A stretch of DNA of 9,730 bases from Paratractidigestivibacter sp963658035 (GTDB taxonomy: Bacteria; Actinomycetota; Coriobacteriia; Coriobacteriales; Atopobiaceae): positions 1-9,730 of the forward strand of contig CAVKOL010000102.1 in the NCBI GenBank assembly GCA_963658035.1. The letters are read 5' to 3'. Position numbers and translations under genes: made by a program. The notes beneath the pieces are model-generated. The model did not search any database. It worked only from the letters and a program-made list of their open reading frames with translations, and was not told where the DNA came from. Of the stretch, positions 1 through 8,280 are shown piece by piece; positions within the stretch are counted from its first letter, which is position 1, and the number at the start of each line of letters is the position of its first letter.

Positions 1-125
1 CAGTAGTCGTTGCCGCCGTCCTGGCCGTCGATGGCGTTCCAGGTGTGGGGCACGTCGACCTGCTCGACGGCGCCGGTGGGGCCGCTAAACTGCCAGCCCT
101 TGTTCAAGTTGGTGTAGGTGCGCAT
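1..125 (-). CDS. Glycoside hydrolase family 2 enzyme, N-terminal fragment (cut by window edge)
   Basis: Only the first 41 codons are present; the gene continues past the left edge. The fragment opens with MRTYTNLNKGWQF and continues with VPHTWNAIDGQDGGNDY. This is the pattern of the N-terminal sugar-binding domain of GH2 enzymes (a 'LN.GW.F' strand, then 'PHTWN..DGQDGGNDY'). The family hydrolyses beta-galactosides, beta-glucuronides and related beta-glycosides. The catalytic TIM barrel is outside the window, so substrate cannot be read. The ATG at 123-125 is preceded on the minus strand by a GAGGGG ribosome site, and the start lies 14 bp after the uxaC stop, so it is probably the last or a late gene of the uronate operon. 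That context favours a beta-glucuronidase-type role, but the DGQDGGNDY motif is one I associate more with beta-galactosidase-type GH2 enzymes. Family call firm, substrate open. Confidence 0.82.
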   Translation of the reverse strand, partial: MRTYTNLNKGWQFSGPTGAVEQVDVPHTWNAIDGQDGGNDY

Positions 126-139
126 GGGTCGGGTCCCCT

Positions 140-1555
140 CTACTCAAAGAAACCAAAGTACGAATGTGCGTTGTTGTAGCAAATGTCCTCGACGATGCCG
201 CCCAGGTAGTCCTCGTCCTCGGGCAGGCGGCCCTGCTCGACCCACTCGCCCAAAACGTGGCAAAGCACGCGGCGGAAGTACTCGTGGCGCGGGTACGACA
301 GGAAGCTGCGCGAGTCGGTGAGCATGCCGGTGAAGTTGCCCAGAAGCCCCTGCTCGGCGGCCATCGTGAGCTGGCGCTTGATGCCCGTGAAGGTGTCGTT
401 GAACCACCACGCGCAGCCAAACTGGATCTTGGGCGCGCACGGGGCGCACTGGAAGGCGCCGGCCAAGGAGGCCAGGCCCATCCAGTCGGCCTCGTTTAAG
501 CTGTACAGGATGCACTGGGGCAGGCCGTCGGCCGCCTCGGCCGCGTCGAGAAGACATTTGACCTGGTAGACCATGTCGGGCTGGTCGCCCACGGTGTCAA
601 AGCCGGCGTCTGCGCCCAGGGCCGCGAAGTTCTTGGACGAGTCGTTGCGGAAGCAGTTCATGTGCAGCTGCAGGGTCCAGCCTCGGGCTGCGTACTCGCG
701 CATGAGGAAGAGCGTGAGGGCGCTTTGGTAGGCCGCTGCCTCGGCGGCCGTGCAGCCCTCGTCGTTCAACACGCGGCAGACGATGTCGTCGATGACGTCG
801 TCTTCGGCCGGGCAAAAGACAAAGGAGTTCATGCCGTGGTCGGCCAGGCGGCCACCCACCTCGTGGAAGGCGTCAAGCCTCTGAGCTGCGGCGCGTTTGA
901 GGCTGGGCCAGTCGACGACGTCGATGCCCGAAGCGTCCGAGAGCTTATCGGCGTAGGCGACGAAGCCCGCGGCGCCGATGCCCATCAGGCCGTCGGGGCG
1001 GAAGGTGGGCAGAACCTTGAAGCCGTTCTCGGCCTCCTGGGCCGCCAGCAGCTTGTGGTAGGCCAGGTCGCTTGCGGGGTCATCGGTCGTGCAGACGCAC
1101 TTCACGTCCATGCGCTGGATCAGGCGGCGGGCGCAAAAGTCGGGCGTGGCGAGAAGGGCGTTTGCGCGCTCCCAGATCGCCTTCGCGTTCTTGCGGCAGA
1201 TCGTGAGGTCGATGCCAAAGAAGCGGCGCAGCTCCAGGTGGCTCCACTCATAGATGGGGTTGCCCACCGCGCGCTCCACGGCGTCAACGAAGGCCAGGTA
1301 CTTGGCGTAGTCGTCGTCCCCGCGAATCACCGACTCGGGCGTGCCGTTGGCGCGCATGAGGCGCCACTTGTAGTGGTCGCCAAAGCCGTTGTCGTAGAGC
1401 CACACCTGCGCCAGGTTCTCGTAGCTGCGGTTCTCGTAGATCTCGGCCGGCACCAGGTGGCAGTGGTAGTCGATGATCGGCATCTTCTCGGCGTGCCCGT
1501 GGAAAAGCCGGCGCGCCCACTCGGTGGTAAGAAGAAAGTCGTCGTTGAGAAGCAT
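140..1555 (-). CDS. uxaC: Glucuronate isomerase (uronate isomerase)
   Basis: Cytoplasmic enzyme that interconverts D-glucuronate and D-fructuronate (and D-galacturonate and D-tagaturonate), the first step of hexuronate breakdown. The 471 residues match the usual family length (about 470). It belongs to the amidohydrolase-like TIM-barrel fold. The N-terminal metal-site motif DYHCHL is at residues 29-34 (H31 and H33), followed by the family blocks HYKWRLMRANG (61-71), W..HLELRRFFGI (104-115) and VCTTDDP (154-160). The C-terminal part carries the LTDSRSFLSYPRHEYFRR block. The start at 1553-1555 is 5 bp after the uxuA stop, and its ribosome site (AAGGGCGAG) lies across the end of uxuA, so translation of the two is probably coupled. 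No frameshift or missing motif is seen. Identification is from family motifs and from the uxuA and uxuB neighbours. Confidence 0.96.
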   Translation of the reverse strand: MLLNDDFLLTTEWARRLFHGHAEKMPIIDYHCHLVPAEIYENRSYENLAQVWLYDNGFGDHYKWRLMRANGTPESVIRGDDDYAKYLAFVDAVERAVGNPIYEWSHLELRRFFGIDLTICRKNAKAIWERANALLATPDFCARRLIQRMDVKCVCTTDDPASDLAYHKLLAAQEAENGFKVLPTFRPDGLMGIGAAGFVAYADKLSDASGIDVVDWPSLKRAAAQRLDAFHEVGGRLADHGMNSFVFCPAEDDVIDDIVCRVLNDEGCTAAEAAAYQSALTLFLMREYAARGWTLQLHMNCFRNDSSKNFAALGADAGFDTVGDQPDMVYQVKCLLDAAEAADGLPQCILYSLNEADWMGLASLAGAFQCAPCAPKIQFGCAWWFNDTFTGIKRQLTMAAEQGLLGNFTGMLTDSRSFLSYPRHEYFRRVLCHVLGEWVEQGRLPEDEDYLGGIVEDICYNNAHSYFGFFE

Positions 1556-1560
1556 GGCAG

Positions 1561-2679
1561 CTACTCGCCCTTCTCGGCAGAAACGGTGGCATCGGCGCCG
1601 GTGGCCTTATCGAGGGTCTCCCACACGCCGTTGATGTAGGCGATGCCCAGGGCGCGGTCGTAGAGGCCGTAACCCGGACGGCCCGTCTCTCCCCAGATCA
1701 TGCGGCCGTGGTCGGGGCGCATGTAGCCGTCAAAGCCGTTCTTGTGCAGGACGCTCATCATGCGCACCAGGTCAAGCGAGCCGTAGGCGCTGGGGTGCGG
1801 GGCCTCGTAGAAGTCCTTGTTGCCGGGGACGTCGGGGCTGATGTACTTGATGTTGCGCATGTGGACAAAGTGGATGCGGCCGCGGGCACTGAACTCGTCC
1901 AGGATGTCGTAGACGTTGTTGGCGGGGTCCTCGGCGATCGATCCGCAGCACAGGGTGATGCCGTTGTAGGGGGTGTCCACGGCGTTGCAGAGCCAGTCCA
2001 GGTCCTCGCGGTTCTTGATGATGCGGGGCAGGCCAAAGAGGGAATACGGGGGATCGTCGGGGTGGATGGCCATCTTGACGTCGCACTTCTCGCAGGTAGG
2101 CATAATGGCGTTGAGGAAGTAGACCAGGTTCTCGCGGAGCTTCTCCTCGTCGACGTCCTTGTAGGCGTCGAGAAGGGCGCGGACCTGTGCCAGGCGCTCG
2201 GGCTCCCAGCCGGGAAGCGTGAGGTCGCCGGAGCCGTTGGCCACGCGGTCGATGATCTCTTGCGGGTCGTCGGGGATGTTGGCCTTGACGAAGGCGAGGG
2301 TCTTGGAGCCGTCGGGCAGGGTGTAGTCAAGATCGGACTTCACCCAGTCGAAGACGGGCATGAAGTTGTAGCAGATGCACTTGATACCCTCGGCGGCCAG
2401 GTTCTCGATGGTCTCTTTGTAGGCCTCGATGTGAGCGTCGCGGGTGGGCAGGCCGATCTTGATGTCGTCCGAGACGTTGACGGACTCGATGCACTCGAGC
2501 TTGAGACCCGCGGCCTCGACCTGCTCGCGCAGGGCGTGGATGCGCTCGCGGGGCCAGACCTCGCCGGCGGGGATGTCGAAGAGGGTGCCCACGATGCCGC
2601 GACAGCCGGGGATCTGGGCGATCTGCTGCAGGGTGATCTTCTCGGACTCGGGGCCGTACCAGCGGAAAGAGAGCTGCAT
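1561..2679 (-). CDS. uxuA: Mannonate dehydratase
   Basis: Removes water from D-mannonate to give 2-keto-3-deoxy-D-gluconate, the step after fructuronate reductase. The 372 residues fit the shorter Gram-positive form of the family (the E. coli enzyme is about 394). It has a xylose-isomerase-like TIM barrel. Visible blocks are the N-terminal LSFRWYGP (3-10), CICYNFMPVFDW (101-112), HPDDPP (206-211), CCGS (244-247), HMRN (273-276) and RPDHGR (321-326). By analogy to known UxuA structures, H206, a cysteine of CCGS, H273 and D323 would bind the Mn2+/Fe2+ ion. The ATG at 2677-2679 has an AAGGA ribosome site 8 nt upstream. It is the second gene of the operon, after a 114-bp GC-rich spacer that follows uxuB. 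All key residues appear intact. Confidence 0.96.
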   Translation of the reverse strand: MQLSFRWYGPESEKITLQQIAQIPGCRGIVGTLFDIPAGEVWPRERIHALREQVEAAGLKLECIESVNVSDDIKIGLPTRDAHIEAYKETIENLAAEGIKCICYNFMPVFDWVKSDLDYTLPDGSKTLAFVKANIPDDPQEIIDRVANGSGDLTLPGWEPERLAQVRALLDAYKDVDEEKLRENLVYFLNAIMPTCEKCDVKMAIHPDDPPYSLFGLPRIIKNREDLDWLCNAVDTPYNGITLCCGSIAEDPANNVYDILDEFSARGRIHFVHMRNIKYISPDVPGNKDFYEAPHPSAYGSLDLVRMMSVLHKNGFDGYMRPDHGRMIWGETGRPGYGLYDRALGIAYINGVWETLDKATGADATVSAEKGE

Positions 2680-2793
2680 GGTTGGTTTCCTTAATCGTTG
2701 GGCGCGGGCGGGGGCTCGCGCGGGTTTTGGACGGGGTTGCGGAGAAGCGCGCCGGGCCGCGGGGGGCGGCCGGTGCGCGAGCGGGCCGCGGGG
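2680..2793 (-). repeat. uxuB-uxuA intergenic spacer with 12-nt direct repeat
   Basis: This 114-bp spacer is far longer than the 5- and 14-bp gaps in the rest of the operon and is extremely GC-rich. It holds two exact copies of CGGGCCGCGGGG (plus strand, 2753-2764 and 2782-2793), the second abutting the uxuB stop codon. Each contains the palindrome CCGCGG, so the two copies can pair with each other or themselves in the mRNA. A possible role is an mRNA stability or attenuation structure that lowers uxuA/uxaC relative to uxuB. No T-run typical of an intrinsic terminator follows. The uxuA ribosome site lies at the left end. Simple GC-rich drift is the alternative. Confidence 0.4.
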
Positions 2794-4410
2794 TTACAGG
2801 TACTTGTGGATCGTGGCGGCGACGGCGCCGGGGCCGGCCAGCATCTCGGCCAGGTAGCCCTCGATCTTCTCGCCAAGGCCCGCCGCATAAAGGTCAAGGG
2901 TGAAGATCTCGGTGTTGGAAAGGATGGGCTCGGCGGCCGCGTGGACGGCGGCGGGGTCAACGACGCCCAGCTCAAGGCCGGCGACGTGGGTCTGCAGGAC
3001 ATCGAGCAGCGGGTCGGGGCTGCACTCGAACTTCTCGCCGTCGTCGTCCACGGCCATGAGGTAACGCAGCCAACCGGCGATGGTCAACGGGATATAGGTG
3101 AGGGTCGAGACGTCCTTGCCGGCGGCCAGGTAGGCGTTCAAGGTGTGGCCGTAGCGGATGGCGACCTTCTGGGAGGTGTCGGTGGCGATGCGCTGCGGGG
3201 CGTCGGGCAGGGCCTTGTTGGTCAGGCGCTGGCTGGTGAGCTCGTCGATGAAGGACTGCGGGTCGATGACCTTGGGGTCGACGACCACGGGCAGGTCCTC
3301 GTCGTAGCCCAGGTGGTGGACAAGGGCCGCCAGGTCGGGGTTCTCCATCTCCTGCCAGATGCGGTCGTAGCCCAGAAGGCAGCCAAAGACGGCCAGACAG
3401 GTGTGCAGGGGGTTAAGGCAGGCGGTGACCTTCATGGTGTCGGCGCGCTCGGCGGTCTCGCGGTCGCACAAGATGACGCCGCCCTCGTCCAGGGCCGGGC
3501 GGCCGTTGGGGAAGGAGTCCTCGATCACCAGGTAGTGGCAGGCCTCGGTGTTGGCGAAGCCGGCGAAGGTGGGGCCGGAGGTCTTGATGAGGTCAAGGTC
3601 GCACCAACCCTGGGCCTTGAGGGCGGCCTCGGTCTCGGGCGAGGGGTTCGGGGTGATGCGGTCGATCATGGACCAGGGGAAGCTCACGCGGGCCTCGTCG
3701 CCCACGTAGTCAACGAAGGCCTGGTCAACGTGGCCGTTCTCAAGCCAGCCGCGGGCAACGGTGAGAATGGCCTCGCGGAAGCGCGCGCCGTTTTGCGAGA
3801 AGTTGTCGGTCGAGACCATGGCGATGGGGGCGGCGCCGGCGTTGAAGCGGGCAAGCAGCAGCGAGGCCACGATGCCCATGGTGCTGGCCGCGGCGGCGGG
3901 GCCGGCGGCGAGCTCGGCTGCGACGTAGGGCATGAGGTTGCCCGCGGCGTCGCGCAGGCCGTAGCCCTTCTCGGTGATGGTGAAGGTGGCAAGCTGCAGG
4001 TCGGCCGACTCGAAGTAGCGCTTGGCGCGCTCGAGGTCCTCGGGGCGCTGGGCGTTGGCAAAGACGCCGCCGGCGGTGGCAGCGATGAGGTTCTCGTCCA
4101 GGGTGCCGTCGGCGTTCATGACGACCTGCAAGATGTCGTAGTTGTAGGGGGCATAGACCTCGTCCAAGGTGAAGGGACGGAAGGTCTCGGCAACCACGAC
4201 ACCGCGGGTGAGCAGGCCTTTGTTGGCCAGCGCGTTGGCGATCTGGGCATGGAAGGCGCGGTAGAGGTTGCCGCCGCCAAAGTGCATCCACACGGGCTGC
4301 TCGAGGCCGGCGGCCTTGACGGCGTCGACGTCGTAGGTGGGAAGCGCGACGCCCGCCGCGGCGAGGTCTTCCTTGCAGTCCTTCCAGTTTTTGAGCGAGA
4401 GCGTTGCCAT
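2794..4410 (-). CDS. uxuB: Fructuronate reductase (mannitol dehydrogenase family)
   Basis: NAD-dependent reductase converting D-fructuronate to D-mannonate. The 538 residues are longer than E. coli UxuB (about 486) but within the range of the long Gram-positive mannitol-dehydrogenase family. The N-terminal nucleotide-binding turn is HFGGGNLYRAFHAQ (43-56). The MVSTDNFSQNG block (198-208) is followed by the family signature FPWSMIDRITP (244-254). The catalytic helix shows K327, N333 and H336 in KVTACLNPLH, matching the Lys-Asn-His set of polyol dehydrogenases. The ATG at 4408-4410 has an AAGGGA ribosome site. It is the first gene of the operon, facing away from a 284-bp regulatory gap. Family members also reduce tagaturonate or oxidise mannitol. 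The uxuA and uxaC neighbours make fructuronate the likely substrate. Confidence 0.92.
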   Translation of the reverse strand: MATLSLKNWKDCKEDLAAAGVALPTYDVDAVKAAGLEQPVWMHFGGGNLYRAFHAQIANALANKGLLTRGVVVAETFRPFTLDEVYAPYNYDILQVVMNADGTLDENLIAATAGGVFANAQRPEDLERAKRYFESADLQLATFTITEKGYGLRDAAGNLMPYVAAELAAGPAAAASTMGIVASLLLARFNAGAAPIAMVSTDNFSQNGARFREAILTVARGWLENGHVDQAFVDYVGDEARVSFPWSMIDRITPNPSPETEAALKAQGWCDLDLIKTSGPTFAGFANTEACHYLVIEDSFPNGRPALDEGGVILCDRETAERADTMKVTACLNPLHTCLAVFGCLLGYDRIWQEMENPDLAALVHHLGYDEDLPVVVDPKVIDPQSFIDELTSQRLTNKALPDAPQRIATDTSQKVAIRYGHTLNAYLAAGKDVSTLTYIPLTIAGWLRYLMAVDDDGEKFECSPDPLLDVLQTHVAGLELGVVDPAAVHAAAEPILSNTEIFTLDLYAAGLGEKIEGYLAEMLAGPGAVAATIHKYL

Positions 4411-4473
4411 GGCAATCCCTTCTTTGCTGGGCGCCGCCTGGGCAGACGGCGCGCGACTATCTTGGTTTACGTA

Positions 4474-4487
4474 ACTGGTATATCACT
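4474..4487 (-). promoter_or_regulatory. Candidate GntR operator / -10 region for the uronate operon
   Basis: The plus-strand sequence TGGTATATCA (4476-4485) differs by one base from TGGTATACCA, the core I recall for UxuR/ExuR-type GntR operators. Read on the minus strand it is TGATATACCA, which also resembles an extended -10 (TG-A-TATACC) about 70 bp upstream of the uxuB start. No convincing -35 sits 17 bp upstream. An 8-base match, ACTGGTAT, recurs at 4631-4638. A related GTATAC core lies over the -10 of the gntR gene, so the same regulator could bind both sites. Inference from motif and context only. Confidence 0.4.
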
Positions 4488-4527
4488 TCTGGCGTTTTTG
4501 GGATACGGGCAGGCGGCGTAGGCGGTC

Positions 4528-4546
4528 ACGTTCTATCGGTGAACGT
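4528..4546. repeat. Small inverted repeat ACGTTC-N7-GAACGT
   Basis: ACGTTC at 4528-4533 and GAACGT at 4541-4546 form a perfect 6-bp inverted repeat with a 7-base spacer. It ends 4 bp from the larger 15-bp inverted repeat. It lies upstream of uxuB and downstream of gntR. It could be an operator half-site pair or a small hairpin; a 6-bp repeat could also arise by chance. Confidence 0.35.
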
Positions 4547-4550
4547 AAGG

Positions 4551-4596
4551 ACGCGTTGGATAAACGTGGCATTTAGCGGCGGTTTATCCAACGCGT
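4551..4596. repeat. Perfect 15-bp inverted repeat between gntR and uxuB
   Basis: ACGCGTTGGATAAAC (4551-4565) is matched exactly in reverse complement by GTTTATCCAACGCGT (4582-4596), with a 16-base spacer. A 15-bp perfect stem is not expected by chance in a gap of this size. It lies about 140 bp upstream of the uxuB start and about 100 bp downstream of the gntR stop. It may be a bidirectional stop for transcription from gntR, a pair of operator sites for a dimeric regulator, or a remnant of a mobile end. No T-run follows either arm, which argues against a classical intrinsic terminator. Confidence 0.6.
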
Positions 4597-4667
4597 GGCG
4601 GATTATGGGATTGTTCGTGTGCGGAGAAGTACTGGTATGTGAGTGGCGACGGCCGGTCGGGCGCGGC

Positions 4668-4682
4668 CGGGCGCGCCGCCCG
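4668..4682 (-). terminator. GC hairpin just after gntR, possible terminator
   Basis: CGGGCG (4668-4673) and CGCCCG (4677-4682) form a 6-bp all-GC stem with a 3-base loop, starting 12 nt beyond the gntR stop codon. No T-run follows, so if it ends transcription it would be a U-less, high-GC type. The surrounding run of GGCCGG and GCGCGG blocks allows other pairings. Weak call. Confidence 0.3.
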
Positions 4683-4694
4683 CGGCACCCCAGG

Positions 4695-5366
4695 CTAAAA
4701 CTCGAAGTACTCCGGGTACTCCGCCGCGATCCTCTCGCCGTCGTAGCGCGACTTTTGCAGGTGGTTGCGCACGAGGTAGCTCGCGTGGTTGGTGTCGCCC
4801 ACGTGGATGGCCTGGCACATCTCGCTGTGCTGGCCGATGACCTCCTTGGGGTCGACGCCCAGCGTGTTGGCCGAAAGCCAGCGAAAGCGCTCGAAGTGCG
4901 TGTTGGTGAGGTTGAGCCACTGCCAGATCACAGGGCGACCCGCGATGATGTAGAAGAGGTGGTGCATCTCGTTGTCCTTCTCAAAGAAACGGCGGGTGTC
5001 GTTTGCGAGAAGGGCGGCGCGCTGGTCGTCGATGACCTGCTCGACGCGGGCGACGTCGGCGGCGGTGGCCTTGGCGCAGGCCTCGACGATTATCTCGGAC
5101 TCAAGGCACTCGCGGGCAAGGCGGGCGGCCTCGGCGTAGCGCATGTTGATCTTCGAGACGTAGGTGCCCGACTGCGGCACGGTCTCTACCAGGTCTTCTT
5201 GCTGCAGGCGAAGGAAGGACTCGCGCACGGGGGTGCGGCCAAGGCCGAGGTTCTCGCACAGCTCCTTGACGCCGAGCTTGGTGCCGGGCTTGTACTCGGC
5301 AAAGATGATCCTCTCGCGGATCATCTCGTATGCCTGATCTTGCAAGCTGTCGGTCTGCTCGGCCAT
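4695..5366 (-). CDS. GntR-family transcriptional regulator, FCD (FadR-like) subfamily
   Basis: A DNA-binding repressor-type regulator of 223 residues. Residues 7-72 form the GntR winged helix-turn-helix (YEMIRERIIFAEYKPGTKLGV, then LGLGRTPVRESFLRL and the wing SGTYVSKI). Residues 75-215 form the all-helical FCD ligand domain, with candidate metal ligands D131 and H135 (in DNEMHH), H180 and H202. FCD regulators near uronate genes usually respond to fructuronate, mannonate or related acids; the ligand here is inferred only from its place upstream of uxuB. The ATG at 5364-5366 has a strong AGGAGAA ribosome site. It is separated by 284 bp from uxuB and 75 bp from the hydrolase gene on its other side, all on one strand. 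A GTATAC core overlapping its own -10 suggests autoregulation. Confidence 0.9.
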   Translation of the reverse strand: MAEQTDSLQDQAYEMIRERIIFAEYKPGTKLGVKELCENLGLGRTPVRESFLRLQQEDLVETVPQSGTYVSKINMRYAEAARLARECLESEIIVEACAKATAADVARVEQVIDDQRAALLANDTRRFFEKDNEMHHLFYIIAGRPVIWQWLNLTNTHFERFRWLSANTLGVDPKEVIGQHSEMCQAIHVGDTNHASYLVRNHLQKSRYDGERIAAEYPEYFEF

Positions 5367-5404
5367 CGTCTTCTCCTGTCCTACGCGCGGGATTTTGGAA
5401 CGCC

Positions 5405-5436
5405 AGTATACGGCATTTATGTGTGCGCGCGGTCAA
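5405..5436 (-). promoter_or_regulatory. Candidate gntR promoter with overlapping GTATAC operator core
   Basis: On the minus strand, TTGACC (5431-5436) resembles a -35 and TATACT (5405-5410) a -10. The spacer is 20 bp, longer than the usual 17, so strength is uncertain. The palindromic core GTATAC (5406-5411), as in UxuR/ExuR-type sites, overlaps the -10, a position suited to repression by the gene's own product. The transcript would start roughly 30 nt before the ATG and include the AGGAGAA ribosome site. Confidence 0.4.
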
Positions 5437-5441
5437 GGCGG

Positions 5442-5975
5442 CTAGTCGATGACCTGCACCTGGCAGCTGCGCATGGTGGCGAGGGCCGCCTCGTGGGAGG
5501 CGGGGGTCACGCCGGCGCAGAGGCTGGCGTCGACGGCGACGGGGACCTCGGGAAGGAAGGCCTTGACCATGAGGGCGTTGCTCACCACGCAGATGTCGGT
5601 ACACAGGCCCGCAAGCTCGACGGAGTCGATGGGCTCCTCGGCGGCTCGGGCCACGAGCCACTCGGCCAGGTCGACCGAGCCAAAGGTGGGCTTGTCGAAG
5701 ATGGGGGCGTTGAGCTGGGCGGCAACGGCCGCGATGGCCGGGGCAAGCTCCCACCCCGGGGTACCTGCGACGCAATGGGTGACGGGCAAGTTCTTGCCTT
5801 CCTGGGTCTCGAGGTAATTCTCGCCGTGGGTGTCTCGCGTGAAGGCCACGGTGCCGTCAAAGTCGTGGGCGTGGGCGGCCACGGCCTCGACGATGGCCTG
5901 GGCCTCGGGCGTGCCCAGCGCGCCGTTGACAAAATCGTTTTGCATGTCAATAACCAGGAGGTATTTGCGCGCCAT
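5442..5975 (-). CDS. Isochorismatase-fold cysteine hydrolase, nicotinamidase-like
   Basis: Cytoplasmic amidohydrolase of 177 residues with the isochorismatase fold. The catalytic triad is visible: D10 in VIDMQNDF, K95 in DKPTFGS and C129 in GLCTDICV, where the residues before the cysteine include the family's conserved turn. A nicotinamidase-type metal site is suggested by D48 and H50 (TRDTHGENY), an acidic residue at 59 and H67 (PVTHC). This pattern resembles streptococcal-type PncA, which converts nicotinamide to nicotinate for NAD recycling. Many family members hydrolyse other amides, so the substrate is not certain. The ATG at 5973-5975 has an AAAGGGG ribosome site. It reads toward gntR with a 75-bp gap and could be partly co-transcribed with it, though gntR has its own promoter candidate. 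No clear functional link to uronate use. Confidence 0.82.
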   Translation of the reverse strand: MARKYLLVIDMQNDFVNGALGTPEAQAIVEAVAAHAHDFDGTVAFTRDTHGENYLETQEGKNLPVTHCVAGTPGWELAPAIAAVAAQLNAPIFDKPTFGSVDLAEWLVARAAEEPIDSVELAGLCTDICVVSNALMVKAFLPEVPVAVDASLCAGVTPASHEAALATMRSCQVQVID

Positions 5976-6007
5976 GACGGCCCCTTTCGCGTTGCGGGTA
6001 CCCCTCC

Positions 6008-6013
6008 ATTATG
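6008..6013 (-). promoter_or_regulatory. Possible -10 box of the cysteine hydrolase gene
   Basis: CATAAT on the minus strand (plus-strand ATTATG) lies 32 bp upstream of the hydrolase ATG. Its -35 position would fall at about 6031-6036, inside the outer arm of repeat copy 1, where no TTGACA-like hexamer is seen. If used, the promoter would be partly built from the repeat. Low confidence. Confidence 0.3.
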
Positions 6014-6021
6014 CCCCGCGA

Positions 6022-6167
6022 AAACAAAGTTGCTCGAATCAATGTCTTAATTCAAGGGGTGTGGGTAGCCGGGGCTTTCTCGCCACGTTTACCCAGTTGG
6101 CAGAAGCCAGAAACGCCGCGCTACTCAGGCAAGTCGAATTAAGACATTGATTGGGCGAAGTTTCTTT
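6022..6167 (+). repeat. Terminal-inverted-repeat element, copy 1 (upstream of SEC-C gene)
   Basis: A ~146-bp element with perfect 17-bp inverted ends: AATCAATGTCTTAATTC (6037-6053) and its reverse complement (6136-6152). Outside them the arms continue imperfectly to 6022 and 6167. The AT-rich ends contrast with the GC-rich surroundings. The same element recurs in the same orientation at 8281-8427. The two share an identical 35-nt block (6128-6162 and 8388-8422) and an internal conserved stretch CCCAGTTGGC. The interior has a small hairpin TTGGC/GCCAG (6097-6110) and a partial stem between 6087-6094 and 6127-6134. It encodes no protein. It could be a MITE, one end of a mobile cassette, or a structured RNA in the leader of the SEC-C transcript. 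Confidence 0.85.
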
Positions 6168-6266
6168 CAAGATGCACGGTACGAAGGGGCAGAAAGCGAG
6201 AAACTACCTGGTTGCGTCTATGTGGGCCAGGCCGATTGTGGGATACTCGCAGGACAACGACGTTAC

Positions 6267-6273
6267 AAAGGGG
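6267..6273 (+). promoter_or_regulatory. Ribosome binding site setting the SEC-C gene start
   Basis: AAAGGGG lies 5 nt before the ATG at 6279-6281. The frame stays open upstream to a TTG at 6147 inside repeat copy 1, but no comparable ribosome site precedes that codon and its first codons are repeat sequence. The ATG at 6279 is therefore the better start. Confidence 0.75.
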
Positions 6274-6278
6274 TTCCC

Positions 6279-8249
<1,971 letters not shown>

Positions 8250-8280
8250 GGGTCGCGCGGCCGTTTTGAGGCCTGCGGGA

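Noticed and set aside
2698..4521. Long open frame on the plus strand opposite uxuB (607 codons)
   Set aside because: Mirror frame of a well-identified gene in GC-rich DNA; the composition is valine-, glycine- and aspartate-rich repeats with no family motif or ribosome site.
4404..6050. Plus-strand open frame of 548 codons across gntR and the hydrolase gene
   Set aside because: It spans two genes with clear family motifs on the opposite strand and an intergenic gap, with no domain of its own.
6147..6278. 44-codon N-terminal extension of the SEC-C protein from a TTG inside the repeat
   Set aside because: No ribosome site precedes the TTG, whereas AAAGGGG is well placed before the ATG at 6279.
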